From: Paenibacillus beijingensis
GTDB lineage: Bacteria; Bacillota; Bacilli; Paenibacillales; Paenibacillaceae
Assembly (NCBI RefSeq): GCF_000961095.1
Contig: NZ_CP011058.1
Span: forward strand, 893,501 to 957,500
Length of the DNA: 64,000 bases
Direction of reading: 5' to 3'
Shown here: one piece after another, positions 27,929 to 34,610 of the stretch
Layout: each line of letters starts with the position of its first letter
How positions within the stretch are numbered: the first letter of the stretch is position 1
Program-made: the position numbers and the translations under genes
The notes under the pieces: generated by a model
The model's input: the letters and a program-made list of their open reading frames with translations, nothing else
Told to the model about the DNA's origin: nothing
Databases searched by the model: none

Positions 27929-28102
27929 ATGAATGAGGATCGGTATTTAGGAATTGAACGAAAAGTCCGAGCGATTGAGCTGGACATTCGCTTGATTATC
28001 GAACAACTGGGACTGACAGTGGATTTACAGTCATATTTAAAGCGAGATGTACAGGAGGTGAATTCTACAATACTGAAATCAGATCAGAGCAATCCTTATT
28101 AA
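27929..28102 (+). CDS. Small helical protein of unknown family
   Basis: 57 residues (MNEDRYLGIERKVRAIELDI...), charged and predicted helical with no membrane segment. The ATG at 27929 is chosen because GGGGAG stands ten bases before it; a TATAAT lies at 27872-27877. Before the IS66 insertion it would have been the next gene after xre, about 280 bp away, so a partner or anti-repressor of the Xre protein (a SinI-like job) is conceivable, but there is no sequence similarity to support that. Confidence 0.55.
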   Translation: MNEDRYLGIERKVRAIELDIRLIIEQLGLTVDLQSYLKRDVQEVNSTILKSDQSNPY

Positions 28103-28538
28103 GAATATTGTCCTACTTTGTACGACTCAACTCCAAACTGTATATATTAACTTTATGCAGCTCTGGGACTTCAACTGTGACAACTTGTTTTAATGTTAAG
28201 ATGATTTAAAAATATAGTACCATTAGATCTAAATCAGAATTAATCAAAAGTAATGGAATATTAATGCTTATCGGTTAAGTCAACTTTAGGTTATTTCATG
28301 TATGCACAGATTTTACAGTAGTTTTCCTTCTTAGAAAGGTTTTAAATACAACTTTCCCCTTATCAGCCGAAGCCAGTGGGGGATGTGTTTTTGGTATATA
28401 TCATAAAGCATTTTTATTAAGAATGTGGTTATGAATTTTCTCATAGGCTAAACCTGCATAGCAATTGTTACGATCGAAATTTATACGAATTATTAAAAAA
28501 CAGATGGTGTATGGATGAAAAAAAAGTGAACGTTTTGT

Positions 28539-28626
28539 TTTAAAGACCATCCTTTAAGTGGAATCGGTACGGGATTGTACGGATTAGTCTAAGACCTTTA
28601 CAATGATAATAAAATCGAACGTGGTG
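28539..28626 (+). pseudogene. Remnant of a wzy-like polymerase gene
   Basis: Translation gives FKDHPLSGIGTGLYGLV, then a stop, then DLYNDNKIERG. This matches the intact Wzy at 32297 (FKDHPLNGIGTGMYGLVYNLYNDTKVERG, within residues 355-385) at most positions, with a nonsense codon where the intact copy has Tyr. DNA identity is also plain by eye. No further homologous sequence was recognised on either side. Confidence 0.85.
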
Positions 28627-28665
28627 AGTATTCGAGTCGCTAGTTTAAATACCAATCTTTTTCGT

Positions 28666-28830
28666 TCAGAACTTATAAAATCCCCTGAGTTTAATACTAC
28701 CCTTCTCCCCTAATTTAACCCAGCCTCCGAAGACACCTTTGACGAAAGACGGTACTCCTTTTCGGCCCATTGCGAAATGGTAAGCATTTTGCAGCGCGAG
28801 GACCTTTGCTATTCTCTTAAAGATAATATA
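28666..28830 (-). pseudogene. Possible coding relic on the minus strand
   Basis: A short open stretch reads KRIAKVLALQNAYHFAMGRK and on to GSIKLRGFYKF before a stop at 28666. It has protein-like composition, but no start, no ribosome-binding site and no recognised family. It may be the C-terminal end of a lost polysaccharide gene. Confidence 0.3.
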
Positions 28831-28927
28831 AATACCTGTATCTGAGCATCTCTTTGAACATAATTCTGAAAATAGAATTTATCTCCAAATTGAATAGTTA
28901 CAACCACTTCTTTCCTGTGCTATTATT

Positions 28928-28942
28928 GATACAATCCGTATC
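28928..28942. promoter_or_regulatory. Operator copy 4 upstream of the acyltransferase
   Basis: GATACAATCCGTATC, perfect GATAC/GTATC arms, directly after a TATTAT -10-like box (28921-28926) and 89 bp before the acyltransferase start codon. This placement would cover the transcription start. Confidence 0.65.
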
Positions 28943-29030
28943 AAAGAAGAGGATGATGTATTGTGGATTCTTATTTCAGATCACAATTAAACCAGACTTA
29001 TCTACTTTTTGAAGAAAGGAAGTGTCGGGC

Positions 29031-30239
29031 ATGCCTCAAATTAATACGAAATTCTTAGATGGAACAAGGTTCCTTTTGGCGTTATGGGTAGCGGTCGGTC
29101 ATTTTTACATTCTAACTGGAGCTCAAAAATTTTTTGTAATTCCAATCGTAGGCGAAACCCTTAGGAGTCCTGGTTCAGCAGTTGACGGATTCATGGTGAT
29201 CACCGGTTTCTTAATGATGTATCATTTCTACATAAGACAAGACAAGAATCCTAATGAATCAAATAAAACGGTATTCACAAAATTTTGGCTCAGAAGGTTT
29301 TTCAGGCTATATCCCATCTATATAATCTCAGTTGTTTTAAGCTTTTTTGTTTTTACGATTATGGCTAAAAACGCAGTTGCAATGCTTGAGTATTTTACAG
29401 GTAGCGGATTAACTCCTCAAGGAACAGTTCGCCCCACTGAACAACCTAGTATCATGGACCTGATTAGCCATGTGTTCATGATACACGGTCTTTTTCCGGA
29501 TTACTCATCAAGTATTCTCGGCGTTACATGGAGTTTGTCTTTGGAAGCCCAATTCTACCTAGTTTTCCCGTTTTTGTTCGTCCTATTGTTTAAGGACAAA
29601 TTAAGAGTTAAAAGAACATTCATTTTTTTCATTGTAATTGCGTTATTTCTTGCTTTTTTAACTCCCAAATTCTTGGAAGTTGGAAGTCGCGGAGTATTTG
29701 ACCAGCCTTCAGTATTGATCTATAAATTGCCATTATTTATTTTGGGCATGATCATGGCAGGCGTGGGGTTAAGAAAAATCCACTTTTCTTATTTACTTTT
29801 TTGCTTGTTAGCAGTGATTCCTTTCCAAAGCTCGACATCATCCTTATTGATCCTTTTTTTGAGCCTTTTTATGTACTTAGATCACATGAAGCAATTTATT
29901 GGCACTCCCGTGTATAAATTTCTGAATTTCTTTAGAAATTTATTATCTAACAAAGTAAGCCAATTTGGAGCTGATATATCCTACTCCTTGTACCTTATCC
30001 ATACCATAATAATTCGTTTTGTTGTGTATTGGTTTGTAGAACATTCAGCTTCACTTTCTTTCACGAAGTATGAAACGGCGGCCGTTTCATTTATCGTATT
30101 CTTTGTTCTCAATTTACTTATTTCCTATTTATTATTAGTGACAATTGAGAAACCTTTCATTTCATTAGGTAAAAAAGTCACTAATAATATAGGCAAACAA
30201 CAAGACAGAACAAGTCCAAATGTCAAAGTAGCTGGATAA
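29031..30239 (+). CDS. Acyltransferase family 3 membrane protein (OafA-like)
   Basis: 402 residues from the ATG at 29031 (AAAGGAAG eight bases before; the frame is open to a GTG at 29022). About ten membrane helices, with the family's opening pattern LDGTRFLLALWVAVGHFYIL, the conserved His in the first helix, and RRFFRLYPIYI. Members transfer acetyl or other acyl groups to sugars of surface polymers. It stands between an operator palindrome and a terminator, so it is probably a single-gene unit controlled with the EPS operon. A close paralogue at 57730 is frameshifted. Confidence 0.92.
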   Translation: MPQINTKFLDGTRFLLALWVAVGHFYILTGAQKFFVIPIVGETLRSPGSAVDGFMVITGFLMMYHFYIRQDKNPNESNKTVFTKFWLRRFFRLYPIYIISVVLSFFVFTIMAKNAVAMLEYFTGSGLTPQGTVRPTEQPSIMDLISHVFMIHGLFPDYSSSILGVTWSLSLEAQFYLVFPFLFVLLFKDKLRVKRTFIFFIVIALFLAFLTPKFLEVGSRGVFDQPSVLIYKLPLFILGMIMAGVGLRKIHFSYLLFCLLAVIPFQSSTSSLLILFLSLFMYLDHMKQFIGTPVYKFLNFFRNLLSNKVSQFGADISYSLYLIHTIIIRFVVYWFVEHSASLSFTKYETAAVSFIVFFVLNLLISYLLLVTIEKPFISLGKKVTNNIGKQQDRTSPNVKVAG

Positions 30240-30260
30240 CACTCTTACAATCAGTATAAA

Positions 30261-30290
30261 GGGACGGGGTTCATTCCGTCCCTATTAGCC
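30261..30290 (+). terminator. Terminator-like hairpin after the acyltransferase gene
   Basis: GGGACGG (30261-30267) pairs with CCGTCCC (30276-30282); the following T content is modest (tattagccaattttc). Confidence 0.6.
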
Positions 30291-30742
30291 AATTTTCTTC
30301 TATGATCCCGTCGTCAGAAGCATTAATCATCCGACTCGTGGTTGTCCCATAGTGACAAATGTATTGTAGCATTAGCCAACTTGGTTGTGCAGATGGTCCT
30401 GTGCACTGCTGTTACGGCATCCTGAAGAGTTACAGGAATAAGTTACGTTTACAGGCTCGCCAGAAGGTAATGAATACTTCAGTGTCGTCTATACCGTCCA
30501 AGCAATAATATGCTTCGTATCAGGTGTTTCAGGCACCTGTTTTCGAATTATTAATAGCTGACGGAATGAAGACGATAAGCCAAATAAGTTTTAGTGCTTA
30601 TCTTTCATCGTGTCTTCGCTTGGAATCCCCGCATTTTAAACCCCTATTAACCCCTCAATTGTTGCTCCTAAGTAAATGTAAGTTGACATATTACTACTCG
30701 CTCCTTTTAATTAGTTTCTATTTCTTCCAATCTTCTTATTAA
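30291..30742. other. Intergenic region with no recognised gene
   Basis: About 450 bp between the acyltransferase terminator and the second insertion sequence. The short open frames on either strand lack ribosome-binding sites and recognisable similarity; nothing else seen. Confidence 0.5.
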
Positions 30743-32032
30743 CTTGACTCTTGCAAAAAACTTATCGTGTAGAATATTGCCTGATACTGGTGTAACCAAT
30801 CCTATTATGAAAACCTTAGTCGTATGAAATTGTGCATGGTATTATTCTTTGCGAGGGTCGGAAGAACGTCACCCAGATTCGAAACGCCGCCGGGAACGAG
30901 CGTCATTTAAGTTCCGTTACGCGCTTTTTGAACGAATCACCCTGGTCTCTGAATCGTATGCAACGCAGACGGTTGGAACGAATTCGCCAACAGATTTGCA
31001 ATCGTCAACCCAAAGGGAACAACCGCCGTGTGACGTTCCTATTGGTGGATGACACGGCTTGTAAGAAGAACGCCACCACGCGTCAGATGGATCAACTCGA
31101 CTTTCACTTTTCGCACGATGAAGGCAAGGGTGTCTGGTCACACTGTATCGTAACCACTCATGTCGTAGCCGAAAACCGTTCGTATGCTTGGGATTTTCGG
31201 CCGTATGTCCGGGAGAGCTACTGTGAGCAGCATCAACTGCCATTTAAGAGCAAGAACGAGCTAGCCGTGGAGATGATTACCGTTTTTCCTGCAGCCGAAG
31301 ATGAATCGGTTTACGTCTTGATGGATAGCTGGTATACCAGCCAGAAGATGCTCGATGCGTGCAATGCCCGCGGCTTTCATGTCATTGCCGCCGTGAAAGC
31401 CAACCGTAAAGTCTGCATTGCCGGCGTTCGGATTTCCATTTCCGAATTTTCTGCACAGTACGTGCGTAACGAGGATCTCCGCTCTGTTACCGTGGAGAGC
31501 AAACGTTACCGGGTCTATGCTTACGAAGGGCCGCTAGCAGAAACGGAGAATGTCTGCGTACTGCTTTCTTGGGAAGAAAAGTTCGATCATGCTCGAACGC
31601 CGTTTTGTGTGCTGAGCACGCACTCTGGTCTGGATCTCGTGACCATCCTGGCCTACTACCGGTTACGCTGGCATATTGAAACGGGCTACCGCTACTTCAA
31701 AGAGTTACTCGGCTTTGATCAATACCAACTGCTTTCGTTTCAGGGCATTTCTCGCTTTTGGGCCATTCAGTTTCTTGTACAGAACCTGTTGGAATCTCAA
31801 CGGCACGAATGGTCGTCCGGGCAAAGCATGATGACGCTTGGCGATGTCGTTAGACGCTTTCGACATGAGCATATGGGTCAAATGATCCTTTATGTGTACG
31901 AACAAGCTCTACAGAACAAACCGTTATTCGACATTTTGCGTGATTTGAAACGGTCTGCTTAAATGCTTTTTCGATTCACGCTACCCGTCTGCCCTTTTGA
32001 GATCGTTGATGGATCGTTTTGCAATAGTCAAG
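30743..32032. mobile_element. IS701/IS4-superfamily insertion sequence
   Basis: About 1290 bp with 16-bp inverted ends (cttgactcttgcaaaa at 30743-30758; complement of cttgactattgcaaaa at 32017-32032, one mismatch). The flanks carry the same 7-mer ttattaa (30736-30742, 32033-32039), a candidate target duplication, though in AT-rich DNA. A single transposase gene fills it. Confidence 0.8.
30832..31962 (+). CDS. DDE transposase, IS701/IS4-like
   Basis: 376 residues, GTG start. Catalytic residues can be assigned in LLVDDTACKK (first Asp), VLMDSWYTS (second Asp) and RWHIETGYRYFKELLGF (Glu in the C1 signature). The frame begins immediately at HGIILCEGRKN, a block that in relatives I remember is preceded by some tens of residues; an in-frame stop lies 15 bases before the GTG. 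The N terminus may therefore be shortened and the enzyme inactive. The exact IS family is uncertain. Confidence 0.82.
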   Translation: MHGIILCEGRKNVTQIRNAAGNERHLSSVTRFLNESPWSLNRMQRRRLERIRQQICNRQPKGNNRRVTFLLVDDTACKKNATTRQMDQLDFHFSHDEGKGVWSHCIVTTHVVAENRSYAWDFRPYVRESYCEQHQLPFKSKNELAVEMITVFPAAEDESVYVLMDSWYTSQKMLDACNARGFHVIAAVKANRKVCIAGVRISISEFSAQYVRNEDLRSVTVESKRYRVYAYEGPLAETENVCVLLSWEEKFDHARTPFCVLSTHSGLDLVTILAYYRLRWHIETGYRYFKELLGFDQYQLLSFQGISRFWAIQFLVQNLLESQRHEWSSGQSMMTLGDVVRRFRHEHMGQMILYVYEQALQNKPLFDILRDLKRSA

Positions 32033-32067
32033 TTATTAATTTAAATTTCAGTCCCCTATTAAAATAA

Positions 32068-32097
32068 TTGACAATTGGTTGATACAAATTGTATCAT
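32068..32097 (+). promoter_or_regulatory. Promoter of the RHH-wzy pair
   Basis: TTGACA (32068-32073) and TATCAT (32092-32097), 18 nt apart. The operator palindrome at 32081-32095 overlaps the spacer and the -10 box. It lies only 36 bp beyond the insertion sequence, which seems to have spared it. Confidence 0.75.
32081..32095. promoter_or_regulatory. Operator copy 5 overlapping the -10 region of the RHH-wzy promoter
   Basis: GATACAAATTGTATC, perfect palindromic arms, same pattern as the EPS-promoter sites. Its overlap with the -10 box is classical for repression. Confidence 0.72.
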
Positions 32098-32129
32098 TGA
32101 ATAAATCACGTACATAAGGCGGTGTGTAG

Positions 32130-32300
32130 ATGGAAAAGAAGAGAGAAAGAATTGACATTCGCGTCCCAATCCCTTTGCTACGAGCCATTGAAAAGTATCA
32201 AAAGGAGACAGGAATTAAAACTCGAACCGGCGCGATGATGGATCTGGTTCGTATAGGCCTTAAATACAAAGCACCCCAAAAGAGTGGTGAAACATTTTGA
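32130..32300 (+). CDS. Ribbon-helix-helix (Arc/CopG-like) small protein
   Basis: 56 residues: a basic start, the beta-strand pattern RIDIRVPIPLLRAIEKYQKE, a loop, then a second helix (GAMMDLVRIGLKYK). This is the ribbon-helix-helix layout of small DNA-binding dimers. GGCGGTG precedes the ATG. Its stop codon overlaps the wzy TTG start (TTGA), so the two are translationally coupled. It may be a co-regulator of the polysaccharide genes. The fold is inferred from pattern only. Confidence 0.72.
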   Translation: MEKKRERIDIRVPIPLLRAIEKYQKETGIKTRTGAMMDLVRIGLKYKAPQKSGETF

Positions 32301-33805
32301 GTTATCAAATCCGTAGAGTTATTTTCTCAACTCTTCTTGCTGTTCTTGTCGGTATTTCTTCAGCTTTACTTGGGTTTGCGGTGACATACCACCCCGTAAT
32401 GGTGTTTCTTCTGACCGCAGTGTTCATCGGAAGTCTAGTTGTCATTTACTTTGTCAAAAACACGGAGAAGTTATATTTTTTATGGATGATCGCTCTACCT
32501 CTAACCAAAGTGTTATCCGTTGGAATCGGTGAGAAAAAACTAACGATGATTGATACCCTTACTTACCTATTAGGTTTTGCCATCTTCCTAAAAGCTTTAA
32601 GTGATAAAAGATTTATTGAAGAAAAAAAGATTCTTCCTGTCATTTTACCGCTCTGCTTACTTTTTATTTTTTCGGTTTCGAATTCTATTTTTAATTTTTT
32701 CCTATTCAAGAATTCCATTATCGATGATGATGTAAATTCAGAACTAATAAAATCGTTAATCATAAACGCAAGAACGCTCATTCCTATTTTCACAATTGTC
32801 ATCGTAGTCACCATGATTAAAACTTATGAGCAATACATCAAAACCCTTAAACTTTTCTATGGCACAATTTGGTTCGTTGCTATTTATGGAATTTACGAAT
32901 TACTAATTAAAAAATTGGGGTTAGGGTTTAAATTCCTTCTCCCTGGCCATGCAACGAAAATAATTTCTTTTAATGGCGGATACTTAAGGTTATCCGGTAC
33001 ATTTAGTGAACCATCCTATTTTGCCGGTTTTCTAGTAATAGCAATACTATTCTGCTTTATGTTGAAAAATTTAAGCATCGTTTCGGCCAAAAGGATATAT
33101 ATACTAATCGGATTGCTGTTGTTCCTTATCCTGAATACCTACTCTACCGTTGGGTGGTTTAGCTTGGTAACGGGATTAACGATATTCTTGTTGGCAAAAA
33201 AAAACGCGAAATATATCCTTTTACTGTTCATGGCATTTTGCGCTCTCGCCTCTTTGGTTGTGGTTAATCCAGCTTTCCAAGCAATGGCGATGAAACCTTT
33301 CGATTCTCAATCAGCTTCATCCCAAGATCGAAACGAAACTGCTCAAACGGCTATAAACATGTTTAAGGACCATCCTTTAAACGGAATCGGAACCGGGATG
33401 TATGGATTGGTCTATAATTTATACAACGATACTAAAGTCGAACGCGGCGTATTGAAATCAAGCAATAGGATCGCGAATAATGTTTACGCTGAAGTATTAA
33501 GCTCAAACGGATTAATTGGAGCCGTAATCTTTTTTATTACTTTCATGCGGATATTTAAGTCCATTCGATCCCTCCGATATGTTGATAGCAATCGTTCAAT
33601 ATATCCCTTTTTCTTGGGTGGTTTTGCTTCAATACTCGTAATATTTATGGCCTATCCAACGATTAATTTTACGTTTCAGTGGCTATTTTACGGTTTGGCG
33701 ATCATAACCCCGTCCTTTATCGATAAACTGCAAACTCAGGGAACTCAATCCGATTCTTTTCGGCATCGCAGAATCTCTATTCGCACACATAAAAACTATA
33801 GGTAA
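32297..33805 (+). CDS. O-antigen ligase/polymerase family protein (Wzy-like)
   Basis: 502 residues, about eleven membrane helices with a larger extracytoplasmic loop (about 325-385) carrying DRNETAQTAINMFKDHPLNGIGTG; the Arg-rich H/G-containing loop is characteristic of the Wzy_C/O-antigen ligase family. It would polymerise the repeat units exported by the Wzx at 14059, even though it lies on the other strand 17 kb away. The start is TTG overlapping the stop of the RHH gene. A degenerate second copy of its loop region lies at 28539. Confidence 0.88.
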   Translation: MSYQIRRVIFSTLLAVLVGISSALLGFAVTYHPVMVFLLTAVFIGSLVVIYFVKNTEKLYFLWMIALPLTKVLSVGIGEKKLTMIDTLTYLLGFAIFLKALSDKRFIEEKKILPVILPLCLLFIFSVSNSIFNFFLFKNSIIDDDVNSELIKSLIINARTLIPIFTIVIVVTMIKTYEQYIKTLKLFYGTIWFVAIYGIYELLIKKLGLGFKFLLPGHATKIISFNGGYLRLSGTFSEPSYFAGFLVIAILFCFMLKNLSIVSAKRIYILIGLLLFLILNTYSTVGWFSLVTGLTIFLLAKKNAKYILLLFMAFCALASLVVVNPAFQAMAMKPFDSQSASSQDRNETAQTAINMFKDHPLNGIGTGMYGLVYNLYNDTKVERGVLKSSNRIANNVYAEVLSSNGLIGAVIFFITFMRIFKSIRSLRYVDSNRSIYPFFLGGFASILVIFMAYPTINFTFQWLFYGLAIITPSFIDKLQTQGTQSDSFRHRRISIRTHKNYR

Positions 33806-33809
33806 ATAG

Positions 33810-34298
33810 ATGAACAAGTCAAAGCTTGTACTGAACGTTTACTGGTTTGGAAATTACGTTATTTATCGGTGAAAGATTCCAGGCGTAAAACAATTCCTCT
33901 ATGTTATTCATAAAATATTTGAAACAATCGTGATGAAGATCATTTGTCAGTGTGAAATTCCGGCAGCAACCAAGATCGGTAAAGGCGGTTATTTCGAACA
34001 TGGTGCAAATGGTACTATCATGAACAGGGGCGTCGTCATTGGCACTAATGCCCACACTTACCACCAAGTTACGATAGGAAAAGTGGGCAAGAAAGACGGT
34101 TGCCCGGTTATTGGAGATAATGTCTTCATAGGCGCTGGTGCAAAAATAATTGGTAAAATAAAAATCGGCAATAACGTCCGCATCGGTGCAAATTGTGTAG
34201 TACATTAAGACATGCCGGATAACTGCACTATTGTTCTTAATCCTCCTCGCGTAATCGTTAGAGAAGAAAAGGATCGAGAGTTGGTATTAATGAAATAA
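33810..34298 (+). pseudogene. Serine-acetyltransferase-like hexapeptide acetyltransferase with two in-frame stops
   Basis: One reading frame of 162 codons starts at ATG 33810, five bases after wzy, and runs to TAA 34296-34298, interrupted by TGA at 33870-33872 and TAA at 34206-34208 without any frame change. The translation fits a left-handed beta-helix acetyltransferase of the CysE/colanic-acid type: FLYVIHKIFETIV, then GKGGYFEHGANGTIMNRGVV, IGAGAKIIGKIKIG, NVRIGANCVVH, and past the second stop DMPDNCTIVLNPPRVIV. It was probably an O-acetyltransferase for the polymer, cotranscribed with wzy. Two substitutions killed it. Confidence 0.88.
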
Positions 34299-34383
34299 TC
34301 AGATCACTAAAGTGCAAAGGATTTCCCCTTCCTCTTAGATGCAGAACATTTTTTCTTTACCTGTAGCAGGGAAAGTAAAAAAG

Positions 34384-34426
34384 GAACTGTCCCGAGTCAT
34401 CGAAGATTACGGGGACAGTTCTTTTT
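34384..34426 (+). terminator. Terminator after the wzy/acetyltransferase unit
   Basis: GAACTGTCCC (34384-34393) pairs with GGGACAGTTC (34412-34421), followed by five Ts. A-rich sequence on the other side could make it work on both strands. Confidence 0.82.
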
Positions 34427-34474
34427 CTTAAGTCAATCTATAATATATTTTTTGTCTCTTTGGTTTTCCTATAA

Positions 34475-34542
34475 ACAAAATGCACCCCTTATAGTTTTCA
34501 TTGGTCACAAAAAAGTGTTTCCCAATGTTCTATAAGGGGTGC
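34475..34542 (-). terminator. Terminator of gltB (long-loop hairpin)
   Basis: A perfect 13-bp inverted repeat (gcaccccttatag 34482-34494; ctataaggggtgc 34530-34542) with a 35-nt loop, followed on the minus strand by attttgttta. It lies 68 bp past the gltB stop. Confidence 0.7.
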
Positions 34543-34610
34543 TATTTAATCCACATTATAATGGTTCTTTGAGAACTACGTCAGTATTTAGCTCTCCAAA
34601 AATAGCCCCA

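Larger units (their letters stand above)
28103..29030. other. AT-rich decayed region between small gene and acyltransferase
   Basis: About 930 bp with no intact gene. It contains a recognisable wzy remnant (28539-28626), a possible minus-strand coding relic (28666-28830) and, near the right end, the fourth copy of the operator palindrome with a TATTAT box just before it. Confidence 0.7.

Noticed and set aside
26182..28102. One gene interrupted by IS66, running from ATG at 26182 into the 57-residue frame
   Set aside because: The frame is open if the element is removed, but no ribosome-binding site precedes that ATG, while a good one stands before 27929; the upstream translation does not look like protein.
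30524..30742. A 72-codon plus-strand frame before the second insertion sequence
   Set aside because: Leu/Ser/Tyr-rich translation of AT-rich DNA, no ribosome-binding site, no similarity.
33870..33872. TGA as a selenocysteine codon in the acetyltransferase frame
   Set aside because: The family has no selenoproteins, no SECIS-like hairpin was seen, and a second stop (TAA) follows, so a pseudogene is simpler.
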